Assembly: GCF_963678635.1 (NCBI RefSeq)
Contig: NC_087063.1
Span: 11,320,368 to 11,384,367, forward strand
DNA length: 64,000 nucleotides
Direction of reading: 5' to 3'
From: Symsagittifera roscoffensis
Lineage: Eukaryota > Xenacoelomorpha > Acoela > Convolutidae
Shown here: in pieces, positions 43,532 through 54,244 of the stretch
Position numbering within the stretch: position 1 is the stretch's first letter
Layout: each line of letters starts with the position of its first letter
The notes under the pieces: generated by a model
The model's input: only the letters and a program-made list of their open reading frames with translations
What the model was told of the DNA's origin: nothing
Databases searched by the model: none
Program-made: the position numbers and the translations under genes

Positions 43532-43810
43532 CTAACCAGTGAAAAAAAAATTACCAAAATTTACATTTTTATTGTTTTCTTTTCGGTATATTGTAGTATA
43601 AACAACCGGAAGTCTATTAAAATTGGATAAGCGATCAAAAGATATTCTGACAAATCTGGATTTTGTATTTGTATCAAATTCAAAGCAGTAATCGAATTGA
43701 TGTTCCTTATCTCCAATTTTTGTTTCATAGGCTGTTCCGTTGTTTTGTTTCTTACTGATCAACCACTCAATCTGAGTTAACTCTTCTAAATATAAACATT
43801 GTTGATAAAT
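43532..43810 (-). pseudogene. Fragment of a small element protein, possibly PC4-like
   Basis: Open frame from a TAG near 43830 down to 43532 with no ATG near its start: YCQIYQQCLYLEELTQIEWL, ISKKQNNGTAYETKIGD, FDYCFEFDTNTKSRFVRISF. The piece LYLEELTQIEWLISK resembles the strand-helix part of PC4-like domains seen in the neighbours (VYLSEEEAKAIS). Probably a broken or partial gene; low certainty. Confidence 0.3.
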
Positions 43811-43829
43811 CTGGCAGTACTATTCTTTT

Positions 43830-44513
43830 TTGTAAACTCCTCTCGATCTTTTTAAAAAAAACTATTGAACTTTCTGTGTTTCTATACAAGTTAAAACTAA
43901 TACAATCTCCATCAACGTCATCTGTCTACCACTCTTTTAGTTTTTCGTAGTAATTCAATCTTAAAATGTGATAAACTTCCATTTCAGACATTGAAAACGC
44001 ATTTGATAGAAACATTCTTCTGACCAAAGTAAACGAAGAATTTTAAAAAATTCGAATTGTTTTATCATTTTAAAGTGTTTTGTAATAAAAATCACCGTAA
44101 ATAATTTTTGCTTATTTAGAGTCTAATTAGTTTTAAGAAAATCATGTAGCCGGTCAAAACCTCAAACTAAGGCAGAACAAAAATGAAAACAACCAATGAA
44201 ATTCAAAAAATCGAAAAAATTAATGATAATGTTTTCAACTAAAAATATTCTTGTTTGTATTTTGTTAAATTGAGGCAAAATTTAACTAAATTTTGATGAA
44301 AACAGTAATCAAATAAATTTATCTGTATTTCATAAACAAATACTGGAAAATCATTTGATAATTGGTTAGTGTTTTATGTCAATTTCGATTAAATTGTATG
44401 TTTTGTCTGACTTTTCCTCAGATATTATAGCTCTAAAAATACACTTTAGTGAGAAAAAATAGTTTTGAACCAATAATATCTCAATTACCAAACAAGCAAA
44501 ACATCACAAAGCT
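43830..44513. other. Element spacer, no gene seen
   Basis: 680 bp of A/T-rich sequence between small ORFs in the element centre. Frames are closed in both directions. Nothing else recognised. Confidence 0.5.
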
Positions 44514-45053
44514 TTACTGAGATTTACAATTATCAACAAACATAAAGTCTCCCAAAATTTGGGACAGTTCTTTGAATTCGTTCAAAGTATAGTTGACATA
44601 TGCAACTTGTTTTATTGCTTCATTCTCTTTTGCAGTGAAGAGTCGAATCTGAATGTAGGGAGGCTTGCTCACACTGTACTTCTTGATTGTGACACACACC
44701 CTCCTCATGTTGTATGTTGCTATTTCATATATTCTATTACAAATGTCGAGCTCCTGATCCATAGTTGATTCTTTACCAGATTTGGCTTCATATATAGGTA
44801 CGAGTCCAAGATTTTCAGCATCGTGAATAACAGTATTCCGTATTGCGGATATTGCTTTTGCTTCTTCTTCACTAAGATAGACTTGTTGAGATTTTTCGAA
44901 TTGTCCCAAAACATTTATTTTTAATAGTTGAAAGCACGGTTCCAAGTATATTTTCCCCTTGTAAGATTTTTGGAACCAAACATATCTCCCAATTCTTTTT
45001 TGATTTTTTGAAAATTCAATATAGTTGCGACTATCAACTTTTCTCGAGTACAT
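44514..45053 (-). CDS. Two-domain PC4/SUB1-like protein
   Basis: ATG at 45053, 179 residues, intact. Two PC4-like segments by eye: residues about 18-75 (RIGRYVWFQKSYKGKIYLEP.., QQVYLSEEEAKAISAIRN) and about 128-175 (RRVCVTIKKYSVSKPPYIQI, RLFTAKENEAI.., VNYTLNEFKELSQIL). Each has the order: basic strand, K/G-rich turn, strand with I.IR or I.LE, then a (Y)(L/T)(S/L).EE(F/A) helix. PC4 folds bind single-stranded DNA and act in transcription. It shares its upstream region (45054-45258) with the divergent ORF at 45259. Call is by motif resemblance only; an unknown fold is possible. Confidence 0.5.
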   Translation of the reverse strand: MYSRKVDSRNYIEFSKNQKRIGRYVWFQKSYKGKIYLEPCFQLLKINVLGQFEKSQQVYLSEEEAKAISAIRNTVIHDAENLGLVPIYEAKSGKESTMDQELDICNRIYEIATYNMRRVCVTIKKYSVSKPPYIQIRLFTAKENEAIKQVAYVNYTLNEFKELSQILGDFMFVDNCKSQ

Positions 45054-45120
45054 TTTGAAGACTAAACTGACTAGATTAGGAGAAATGAGAAAAATTATTT
45101 GAGATTGAATGAAAATGGAA

Positions 45121-45225
45121 GTAAGCGGTATGAGTCATCGCGATTTCCATATATGGAAGTAGTACCAAATATGGATGGATTTCCCTAAGTGGAAACTGCG
45201 TAGGCGTTACTACTACTATATAACT
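45121..45225. promoter_or_regulatory. Divergent promoter with AP-1 and twin CArG boxes
   Basis: In the 200-bp gap between the divergent ORFs: TGAGTCA (perfect AP-1 site) at 45131, CCATATATGG (perfect CArG/SRF box) at 45147-45156, CCAAATATGG (second perfect CArG box) at 45165-45174, and CTATATAA (TATA-like) near 45217. The combination resembles serum-response or immediate-early promoters in animals. It would serve the + ORF best, because the TATA-like box lies about 40 bp before its ATG at 45259. Confidence 0.6.
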
Positions 45226-45258
45226 CCACAATTTTCTGCAAAAAAATCTTTTTTTTCA

Positions 45259-45570
45259 ATGGCAGCTGCTATGTGTCAAGCTATTCCCAGCTTTTATTCA
45301 GATTATGATAGTAAATCATTGTTTATTTCTGTTTCCAACGAATTTTACGAAAAATACATAGCAACCCAAAATTTTTGCGTGTCTACTCATGATTCTTTCT
45401 GTTCCTTCGGAAATTGCAAATTTAATATAATTTTAATTGGAACATCGCTTAGCCAAATTCTTCAGAGATTAGACAAATATCAATGCATATATCAAGAAAT
45501 TGATTGTCTTTACACTTTGTACAAGCACAGATTTTTTTCGAGTATTGTCACAAGTCTTCAATCAGCTTAG
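45259..45570 (+). CDS. Small element protein, unknown
   Basis: I take the start at ATG 45259 (MAAAMCQAIPSFYSDYDSKS), because the earlier ATG at 45175 overlaps the CArG/TATA region. 103 residues, Cys- and Tyr-rich: FISVSNEFYEKYIATQNFCV, CSFGNCKFNIILIGTSLSQI, LQRLDKYQCIYQEIDC. The late I(I)LIGTSLSQILQRL segment could be a PC4-like strand-helix, but this is weak. No known family recognised. Confidence 0.45.
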   Translation: MAAAMCQAIPSFYSDYDSKSLFISVSNEFYEKYIATQNFCVSTHDSFCSFGNCKFNIILIGTSLSQILQRLDKYQCIYQEIDCLYTLYKHRFFSSIVTSLQSA

Positions 45571-45594
45571 TTGTGGAGTTCAGGATAATTTACG

Positions 45595-45846
45595 ATGGAA
45601 CGGAGCAAAAAAAAAACACCAAGCGTATCAAGGAAACGACTTGTTCGCAAAAAGTTCAAAAAACATTATCTAAGTTCTGAGCAAAAACTTGTATCTACGC
45701 AAACTCTTGGCTCAGCATTTTTAGACAGAATTCGAAAAGTACAAAACTCAAAATATGAATCTGATTTGTTCAAAATATTTGATTGTTTGATTGATGGTTA
45801 TGGTTCTGTAAATAGTGAGCCTGTCAATTTTTCTATTAATTTTTGA
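45595..45846 (+). CDS. Small basic element protein
   Basis: ATG 25 bases after the previous stop; 83 residues. The N-terminus is very basic (MERSKKKTPSVSRKRLVRKK), then FLDRIRKVQNSKYESDLFKI, FDCLIDGYGSVNSEPV. A damaged copy (LGSAFLERIRKIQNSKYETD, LLKIVDCFIDGYGTVNSE) lies at about 47685-47830. Retention of this text between copies suggests it was once under constraint. Function unknown; a DNA-binding or nuclear role is only a guess from its charge. Confidence 0.5.
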   Translation: MERSKKKTPSVSRKRLVRKKFKKHYLSSEQKLVSTQTLGSAFLDRIRKVQNSKYESDLFKIFDCLIDGYGSVNSEPVNFSINF

Positions 45847-46710
45847 TTTTTTCTTCATAAAAATCTAGTCAAGGTTAATTAAATTTCAATTCAACTGCTT
45901 TTCAACGAATAAATATATGTTACTTTTTTACAAAACAATCAATCATTTTATAACAAATATGCGTATTTTATAGAAAATTTGTTGCAGAACGCAAATTTTT
46001 CATATTTTAAAAAATATGTACATTTGCAAAACCTAACTTCTTTTTTTTTATTATTTAGAAATTGTCAGTATTGATGACTTTGAATGCTTTTCCTTCTCTT
46101 AATACCTTGTTTTTCCAATATTTTTGATAAATATACATGCAAAACATAGATTTTTTTAATGATCAAAGTTAAAACAAAGAATTTCATTTTCTTTAATTAT
46201 TAACAGTGAAAGAAAATCTTGTTACGGTTTTCTTTAAAATGCGAAAATAATTAATGGAATTTTTCTTAATTTGCGAGATTTTCTTGGATTTTTTTAACAA
46301 GTATTTAAAAAAATTATGAAATTTTTTGCATGGTGCAAAAATTAATGTAAAGTTTTTAACATGTGTGCAAAAATTGTAGTGATTCCTTATCTTGTGTGCG
46401 AAAATGTTGTAAAGTTTTTCACAAATATCGAAATTGATCCAAATTTAATCATGATACAAAAAAAAATTTTTTGAAAATATTTACTAATTTTAAAATAAGT
46501 TTGATTTTTAAAAATGAGTTTTACAAATTTTTAAACAAAACTTTGCCTATGCAACTTTTTAAACAAATTTTTTAATGATCTTATTTCTTTGTTCTTATCT
46601 CTTTAAAAAAAATACTTGATGCAAAGAAAACAAATTACAAAACACAAGACAATTACCAATTAATTTACAAATCAAAGAGCTGTCGAGCAGCTGAAGAATT
46701 TTGCAAGTTC
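45847..46710. other. Element spacer with GTGCAAAAAT-type repeats
   Basis: 860 bp, very A/T-rich. Irregular repetition of TGTGCAAAAATT / GATGCAAAAA words (also 47920-48160 and 48430-48510), looking like decayed short tandem repeats. No gene. Confidence 0.5.
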
Positions 46711-47148
46711 TCAATGGAGCGCAAAAGCTGGTCTTGCCTCCATCACTGGTGGTTCGCTGACTGGAGTTCTTGGCTCAGAGAACCCTTCATCCTCTTCGAT
46801 GGTGATTGGGTTGTCAACAGACCCCTCTTCCCAAGGAAAGAGGAAGTCGTCGACTGATTGAACCACAAACCTTGAGTCAGGAATCTCGAGGTAGTTCATT
46901 CCCACATGCTCAGACACTTCCTCCATCATTTGCATGGTTCCAAGTTGGTTCTCTGTGATGGGAACTTGCATCATATGATGCTCGCTGAAATCCCTTCGCA
47001 TCATTTCCACCATGTGCCAGACTTGGATTGGGATGTCCACTCGAGCCAGAAAAACTCCAGAGACTGTTTCTCGCACTTGGATTTGTACTAGATCAGGTGA
47101 AAACTCTACAGAGTACATAAGGTTACTGTTTTGCACTGAGAAGATCAT
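46711..47148 (-). CDS. Single-domain PC4-like protein with acidic tail
   Basis: ATG at 47148; 145 residues. Residues 1-55 read MIFSVQNSNLMYSVEFSPDL, VQIQVRETVSGVFLARVDIP, IQVWHMVEMMRRDF: two strands, a glycine turn and a helix in the PC4 order. The C-terminus is acidic and proline-rich (SVDNPITIEEDEGFSEPRTP), like an activation or SUMO-interacting tail. Its probable promoter on the right (47340-47530) carries several CCAAT boxes. A damaged duplicate is at 48732-49125. Confidence 0.5.
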   Translation of the reverse strand: MIFSVQNSNLMYSVEFSPDLVQIQVRETVSGVFLARVDIPIQVWHMVEMMRRDFSEHHMMQVPITENQLGTMQMMEEVSEHVGMNYLEIPDSRFVVQSVDDFLFPWEEGSVDNPITIEEDEGFSEPRTPVSEPPVMEARPAFALH

Positions 47149-47334
47149 TTTGAGCAATAAGATGACTAAAAGAGCAAAAAAAAGAAAGAACTGAGAGAAG
47201 GGGGAATCTTACAAAAAATAAGTTGAGATTAGGGTGTTTAGAGCTGATAGAGGAGGTACTGGATGGTGGTTTGGTTGAAAAAAAATTGATTTTTAGTTAG
47301 GAATGAGGGGTATCTTCAACTGGAATGTGTAGGT

Positions 47335-47530
47335 TCAACCTAACAGAATGGATTTTCCTTATCTGGATTGTAGCTGTGTCCAATCACATTTCAGTTTACT
47401 TTTATGGATTTCTTATAGAAAACTCGGGTCCAATCGGAAACAAAGCTCCATTTTACACATTGTCGTTTCCAATCACAAAAATGTTCACTTTTGTTCAAGT
47501 TGTCGTATCCAATCAGACAATGATTTACCT
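47335..47530. promoter_or_regulatory. CCAAT cluster upstream of PC4-like gene, copy 1
   Basis: CCAATCAC, CCAATCGG, CCAATCAC and CCAATCAG occur within 150 bp, spaced about 50, 40 and 40 bp. A near-CArG CCTTATCTGG lies at about 47356. It lies 5' of the minus-strand ORF at 46711-47148. Confidence 0.5.
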
Positions 47531-47684
47531 TTTAAGGACTTAAGTTTTCCAAATAAGTAAAAATATACTCAAAAGCAATCGCTAAAATAATTGACCAAAA
47601 GTTGTTTGCTGTAAAAATAGGAAATATTGCCAATATAAGTAACAAAAGAAGGAAAATTAATAAAAGTAGCATTAATAAAAGTAG

Positions 47685-47830
47685 CGACTCTTGGATCAGC
47701 TTTTTTGGAAAGGATTCGAAAAATTCAAAACTCAAAGTATGAGACTGACTTGTTGAAAATTGTTGATTGTTTTATTGATGGTTATGGTACCGTGAACAGT
47801 GAGCGTATCAAATTTTCTAATAATAACTGA
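47685..47830 (+). pseudogene. Damaged copy of the small basic protein
   Basis: Encodes LGSAFLERIRKIQNSKYETD and FIDGYGTVNSERIKFSNNN before a stop, matching the C-terminal half of 45595-45846. The basic N-terminal half is missing. Confidence 0.6.
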
Positions 47831-48731
47831 ATATTTGTTTATGAAACTCTTGTCAATATTGTTTTTATTTAAAATCAAAAGTTTTTTCAACGAATACATT
47901 TGTAATTTTCAACACGTGTGCAAAAATTAACTCGGAGTTTTTTCGCAAGATGCAAATTTTGGTTTGATTTTTTCAACACGTTTGCAAAAATTTAATTAAA
48001 TTTTTTTACAAGATGCAAAAAACTGTTTTGGTTTTTTCAAAAAGTGTGCAAAAATGTTCATCAAATTTTTGTGTTAGATGCAAGTTTTTTTTGTGGTTTT
48101 TTTGAAAACAAATGCAAAAATCTAAGTTATTTTTTCTTATGCATATACAAAAATTGCAAAATTTTATTTTGTAAAAATTGTTAAAAAATGCAAAAATTTT
48201 TTCATAATTGCTGACTTTGAGTGCTATTCCCTATCTTAATACATTGTTTTTCTAATATTTTCGATCAAAATACATGCAAAAAAGAGATTTTTTAAATGAT
48301 CATAGTTGAAACAAAGACTTTCATTTTCTTTAATTATTAACAGTGCAAGAAAATCATCTTTGAGTTTTCTTTAAAATGCGAAAATATTTAAAGGAATTTT
48401 TCTTAATTTGCCAGATTTTCTTTGATTTTTTTAACGAGCGTGCAAAAAAACTATGAAAATTTTTGCATGGTGCAAAAATTAATATAAATTTTTTAACATG
48501 CTTGCAAAAACTGGTTTAATTTTTTTGCCATCTTTCTAACAAAATTCTATAAAAGTATTACCAGATGCATTATTAGTTTCTTTTTACACAAAGTTTTACC
48601 ATTGAAATTTCCTAATAAACTTTTCTTTGATCTCTTTGTTCCAATTTCTTGAAAATAAATTTACTTGATGCCAAGAAATTAAATTACAAAGCACAAGACA
48701 GTAACCAATTTATTTACAAATCAAAGAGCTG

Positions 48732-49125
48732 TCAAGCAGCTGAAGAAATTTGCAAGTTCTCAATGGATCGCAAAGCTGGTCTTGCCTCCATCACTGGTGG
48801 TTCGCTGACTGGAGTTCTTGGCTCAGAGAACCCCTCATCCTCTTCGATGGTAATTGGGTTGTCCACAGATCCCTCTTCCCAAGAAAAGATGAAATCTTCG
48901 AATGGTTGGGCCACATATCTAGAGTCAGGAATTTTGGGGTAGTTCATTCCCATATGCTCGGCCAATTCCTCCATCATTTGCATTTCTCAGACTTGGATTG
49001 GGATGTCCATTCGTGCCAAAAAACTCCACAAACTGTTTCTCGCACTTGGATTTGTACTAAATCAGCCGAAAATTCCACCGAGAACATAAGGTTGTTGTTT
49101 TATACTAAGAAGATCATTTTGAGCA
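48732..49125 (-). pseudogene. Damaged copy of the single-domain PC4-like gene
   Basis: Matches 46711-47148 on both sides, but about 80 bp around the domain's helix are deleted (junction near 48983) and a TAA interrupts the N-terminal part. The remaining frame keeps the acidic tail text SVDNPITIEEDEGFSEPRTP unchanged. So the first copy is the live one. Confidence 0.7.
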
Positions 49126-49325
49126 ATATTTTGAGTTAATGAGTAAAAACAAGATTTACAGTTGAGAGGGAGAAAGTTGACGGTGATTAAGTTGAAATTA
49201 ATGTATTTAGAGCTGAGAAAGGAGGAAGTTGACGGTAGTTAAGTTGAAAATCAAATGATTTTTAGTTAAAAGAGAGGGGTACCTTCAACTGGAATGTGTG
49301 GGTTTAACCAATCAGAATGGATTTT

Positions 49326-49505
49326 CCTTATTTGGGTTGAAGTCGTGTCCAATCAGGTTTTAGTTTCCTTTTATGGAATTTTTATAGTAAACTCGGGTCC
49401 AATTGGAAACAAAGCTCCATTTTACACATTGTCGTTTCCAATCACAAAAATGTTCATTTTTGTTCAAGTTGTCGTATCCAATCAGACAATGATTTACCTT
49501 TTAAG
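49326..49505. promoter_or_regulatory. CArG and CCAAT cluster, copy 2
   Basis: Two perfect CArG boxes, CCTTATTTGG at 49326-49335 and CCTTTTATGG at 49367-49376, with CCAATCAG, CCAATTGG, CCAATCAC and CCAATCAG between 49349 and 49490. It is the paralogue of 47335-47530 and is copied a third time near 53930-54090 (CArG at 53952). Confidence 0.55.
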
Positions 49506-49657
49506 GACTTAAAGTCTTCCAAATAAGTAAAAATATACAGAAAAGCAATTGCACAAATAAATGACCAAGTTGTTTGAAGTAAAATTAAGAAATATTGCCG
49601 ATATAAGTAACTAAAGAAGGAAAATAAATAAAAGTAGCATCTCTGCAAGTCTTCTTA

Positions 49658-50250
49658 TCAAGTTAATTGAATTTTTTGTATATAATCAATGAGAAATTGC
49701 TGATTTTTGAGTAGATAGTCAAGTTTTTTGATTTTGATGTAGATTTGAGATGATAATTCAAAGTTGATGAATTTTTCAAAGCAAATCTCTGGAAATCTGA
49801 TTCCAAACCTGATCATGCAAGATTTTGAACTTAGAAAATCTTTTAAAAAATGGAGGAGTAAAGAACTTTGCCGAGGAGTTTTGACAATTTTGGGAGTTGG
49901 GTAGGGAATAAAAAGAGTCTTTGAAATATTATCGTGCGACCTTTTTATTAACTTCAAGTTTTCTGCTTCAAGTCAGGTGTAACTTCAAGTCAGGTGTAAC
50001 TCAGCAGTAAGTTTATAACTTTGATACGCAATATGTGGATCAAAAATAAACTCTTTGATTGAGTAAGTTTCCCTAAAAAAAACCTTTACTTAGTCGCAGA
50101 ACTCTATTTTGGACAACAAAAACGTCCAAAAAATTATGAAAAAAGTAAGAATCTACGTCTATCTCATCATTAAGGAAATCACACGGAATATTTTCTTTTT
50201 TCTTGTAGAGTAATTCGAAAAAGTTCAAATGTTTTTTAATTGACATTTTT
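49658..50250 (-). pseudogene. Unknown element gene, copy 1, frameshifted
   Basis: Nearly identical to 54245-54832. An extra A in an A run near 50075 (8 A's, against AAAGAAA in the other copy) breaks the first part of the frame. The second part (LIKRSHDNISKTLFIPYPTP..) is unchanged. No family recognised. Confidence 0.5.
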
Positions 50251-50294
50251 CAAAAATGAATATTTTGGATCCAAAGTTATGTCTAGAAATTGCT

Positions 50295-50365
50295 TAGTTC
50301 TGATTGGTTGATATCAGAAAAGATTAAAATTTCCTTGTAATTAAAGCTCGATTCTGATTGGTTGA
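50295..50365. promoter_or_regulatory. CCAAT-box pair, right arm
   Basis: CTGATTGGTTGATA occurs twice, 51-53 bp apart (near 50302 and 50353), the mirror of the left-arm array. It lies about 230-280 bp upstream of the zinc-finger ATG at 50585, in the position expected for NF-Y-type promoter boxes. Confidence 0.6.
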
Positions 50366-50584
50366 TACTTTTGAAAACTCCATGGTTAGATTGGATGATT
50401 TTTATTTCAGCTAGACTAAATAGCATATCCATTCTGATTTTCTTTCACGTTAAAGACAATTGGTTGACAAGTTTGCTTTTTTGTTTACTTTTCTTCATTT
50501 TCTATTCATGTTTACTATTCAACTCATCTTATCTAAACATTTGGTACATTTTAAATCTTCCATTTTTTTTTCTTTACTATTGAG

Positions 50585-50836
50585 ATGCCGTCGCTGAATA
50601 GAAACGAAAGAATTTCATGTATTGAATGTGGCAGAGAACACACACGTAAAGACGCATCAAGACATCGTAGAACCTGTGGTGTTTTGAAATGTTCTAACTG
50701 TAACTTTTATACTTATAGCAGCGAGGAGCTCGCTAATCATTTCAAGAAGAAGCATTCTCAGCATAATGTTAAATTATGTGCTCAGCAGTCTCCAAGCAAA
50801 CTTCAAGAGAAGGTAAAATTTTTAATTTTTTTTTAA
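50585..50836 (+). CDS. Two-finger zinc protein (C2HC plus C2H2), right arm
   Basis: ATG at 50585, MPSLNRNERISCIECGREHT; 83 residues. Finger 1: CIECGREHTRKDASRHRRTC (C-x2-C-x12-H-x3-C type). Finger 2: CSNCNFYTYSSEELANHF.KKH (C-x2-C-x12-H-x4-H). A donor-like GAGAAG|GTAAAA at 50811 follows, so the real product could continue in an unseen exon. Paired with the left-arm copy, which has lost its ATG. Differences between the copies leave all zinc ligands and the helix TRKDASRHRRTC intact. Confidence 0.65.
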   Translation: MPSLNRNERISCIECGREHTRKDASRHRRTCGVLKCSNCNFYTYSSEELANHFKKKHSQHNVKLCAQQSPSKLQEKVKFLIFF

Positions 50837-53439
50837 AAAAACATAGAAATTACTATGAAAATCAGTTTTTAATGAATCTGAAAAGTCTAAACAATTGTAA
50901 CAAAATTAGTCAGAACTTATACAGTGTTTTCTTTACATTACCTGAACTGTCATTTATTTTTTATTCAAAAATTTTGATTGATGATAAAGATAGCAAAAAT
51001 CGAGTTCAAATTGTCGTGAAACTTTCCATGGAACTCGATCCGAAAACCTTTAATCAACAGTAAAAACTCCCTTGTTTGCAAGCTTGCGGAGACTTTGTTG
51101 TGATATATTTGTATTAAAGTGCATAACACTTGCTAATGAGTAGTTAAATATTCGCTAAAAAGTTGTAAAACTTGGATATTTGTAAAATATTGACTAATTG
51201 AAAGGTTTTTTGTAGTTCCTTTTTCAAAGTTTTCCTTGTTTAGTGCTTATAAAATGTTCATAGAGTAGAGCCTTTTTAAGCAGATAATGTGGTTTGACTT
51301 ATTAGGAATTATGCTTTTCTATTGTTTTTTTGATGATTTCAGAAAAAAATTGATAAATGACCTGGAAAAATTGTATGTTTTTGCTAAAGTTTGAAAATTT
51401 CAAGAAAACGATAAACATCATTCTTAACTAAAAATTTAGTCTAAAACAGAAATTCAGATTTAAAACAGCATTATTCAGTTATGAGGTTGAGAAAATCATT
51501 TAAAGGCTTTTAGCAATTTAATTCATTAGGAGTTTTGGGATAATTTTACTAAAATTTAGCTTTTAAAGTATTTCTTGAGAAAAAAAATCCGACCTAAAAA
51601 AGGGGCAAAGATTTATATTCATGTGTAATTCATTAGAAAAATTTGTTTTCATTTGATATAATAAGAAAAATTATATGAAAAATCAGATGTTTGAGGATAG
51701 TTTTTGTAAAGTAAACCCAATCCAACATCTTTTGGAAGTAGATACATGGAACATAAATCAAAAACTTGCTTCCAAGATCTACATTTCCTTGCTATATACA
51801 ATACACAATACTACATACATATACAATACTACATACAAAATACAACACTATGCACAATACATTACTACATTTTTACTATACAGAGTTTTTTTTTCTTAAT
51901 AAAAATCGGAAAATTACACATTTGTTCCAATTTCCATCTTGATTTGCTTTGCTAAATCAATTTTTTGAGACGTGCTCTTTCAGAAATTTTTATATTGTAG
52001 TTGTTAGGAACTAGGTTCTCTTGGATATTTCCGGAAATTTTCAGATTATAACTAATAGAACTGCTCCTAATTTGTTCTTAAATCGTAAAAATACAACTTT
52101 TTTTTCTCATTTTTTACATTTGTTTTTGAATGCTTTAACAAGCACCAATTTTTTCTCACTTGGGTATTTTTGAAAAAATTTCCGTTAAAAATTAAGAATA
52201 AAAAACGTTTGTTAATAAATATTTTGCAAGAAAAGTGATAGTTATTGATCCCAAAAAATGTATTTTTGCTTAAATAGTTTATGGTAGCAACTGAACAAGG
52301 GAACCTTGAGGAAGATATTTACAACTTTTATTGTATTAATCATAAGGTATCAGTTCTAAATTCATCTCTGTCAGCAAATTGTTCGTTCAATTGATACTAT
52401 TTTCCTCCTAAATTCTCCAGTTTTGAGTAAATTTTCTAGTAAAGAGTGTTCAATAGCGAAAACATGTATTAAACAGAAAGCAAGAATACCCAAAAATCGT
52501 AATTTTTGTACAAATTTGGGTAATTCGATGAAAAAAAATGAGGAGGAGTTGAATCATGGAGTTTGATCTAGAAATTTCATGGAATATTGCTCTTAATATT
52601 CATTTGAATTGAGATTCCTAAAAATGCTCCCTGAACTGGACAAAAAAAACAGTTAAGAACCAAAATAAAAGGCTCGAAATGGAAAGTTTTGGGTAAATTT
52701 GATTAATTTTTACTTTACCTTCTCGAAAATGACGACTAATTTCACTGTTTTCCGGAAGTTTCAATATTGATTCTGCTACTATGAACCTTCTTTCCAAAGC
52801 TTAGAGCATTTTATAACCAAATATTTAGCTCAAAAACGTCCAAAAAATTATGAAAAAAGTAAGAATCTACGTCTATCTCATCATTAAGGAAATCACACGG
52901 AATATTTTCTTTTTTCATGTAGAGTAATTCGAAAAAGTTCAAATGTTTTTTAATTGACATTTTTCAAAAATGAATATTTTGGATCCAAAGTTATGTCTAG
53001 AAACTGTTCATTTGAATTGAGATTACTAAAAATAATCCCTGAACTGGACAAAAAAAAACAGTTAAAAACAAAACTAAAAGGTTCGAAATGGAAATTTTCT
53101 GGAAAATTTCATGTAAATTTGATTAATTTTTATTTTACCTTCTCAAAAATTACGACTAATTTCACTGTTTTCCGGAAGTTTCAATATTGATTCTGCTACT
53201 ATGAACCTTCTTTTTGGTGTTTAGAGCATTGTATCATCAAATATTTAGCTCAAATTAAGGTAAACTTCATTGTATTTCAATATTTTCAGAAAAAAATTGT
53301 GGAGAAAGTCATTTTTTTATTCAAAATTTTGTATCATTGTCTCAACATAATACCAATTAAAATACAATCTTAGCTTATTTTTAAAATCTATACGTAAAAG
53401 TATGTTTAAAATAAGATCAAAAGCAACAATACATTAGCC

Positions 53440-53670
53440 AAAGATTTGCGCATTTTTTTCCAAATAATTGAAATGTCTGCAATTTTTTTCCAAATACTTG
53501 AAATTTTTGCAATTATTTCCAAATACTTGAAATGTCTGCAATTTTTTTCCAAATACTTGAAATTTTTGCAATTTTTTCCAAATACTTGCAGTTTTTGCAA
53601 TTTTTTCCAAATACTTGAAATTTTTGCAATTTTTTCCAAATACTTGAAGTTTTTGCAATTTTTCTCTCAA
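53440..53670. repeat. 28-29-bp minisatellite in the right arm, inner copy
   Basis: About eight units of TTTTTTCCAAATACTTGAAA plus TNTNTGCAA. The outer copy is at 55320-55530, and the left arm has only about two units at 40262-40310, so the expansion happened in the right arm. The antisense frames (..FKYLEKNCKN..) are by-products. Confidence 0.85.
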
Positions 53671-54244
53671 AAAATTTGAATTTTTCGAACTTCAGTAGTT
53701 TTCAGCATTTTTTCAAGTAGATAGAAACAAAATTATTTAATAAATTACGTCGAATATTAGCTAATCTTATCGTTTTTTGAAGTTTTTTGAAAATTTTTTC
53801 CTAAAAATTCCAAGTTTTTACCCAAAAACTCTTACCATTGACTTACCATGTATCAAAAAACTAATTAAAAGCCCTTCATGACACAACCTACACGTAATTA
53901 ACTTTTGATATTTACAAATTACTTAACGCGTGTCCAATCAGGTTTTAATTTCCTTTTATGGAATTTTTATAGTAAACTCGGGTCCAATTGGAAACAAAGC
54001 TCCATTTTACACATTGTCGTTTCCAATCACAAAAATGTTCATTTTTGTTCAAGTTGTCGTATCCAATCAGACAATGATTTACCTTTTAAGGACTTAAAGT
54101 CTTCCAAATAAGTAAAAATATACAGAAAAGCAATTGCACAAATAAATGACCATAAGTTGTTTGAAGTAAAATTAAGAAATATTGCCGATAATAGTAACTA
54201 AAGAAGGAAAATAAATAAAAGTAGCATCTCTGCAAGTCTTCTTA

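Larger units (their letters stand above)
45650..49545. repeat. Tandem duplication of about 2 kb in the element centre
   Basis: The block about 45650-47545 (end of basic ORF, spacer, PC4-like ORF, CCAAT/CArG region) is repeated, diverged, at about 47670-49545. Matching landmarks: GACTTTGAATGCTTTTCC at 46077 against GACTTTGAGTGCTATTCC at 48209; CAAATCAAAGAGCTGTC at 46668 against 48717; CAAACAAAGCTCCA-type text at 47440 against 49410. The second copy has a damaged PC4-like ORF. Confidence 0.75.

Noticed and set aside
49294-49512. ORF over the CCAAT/CArG cluster (and its copies at 47325 and 53905)
   Set aside because: Different frames are open in different copies and the conserved parts are the promoter boxes, not a protein.
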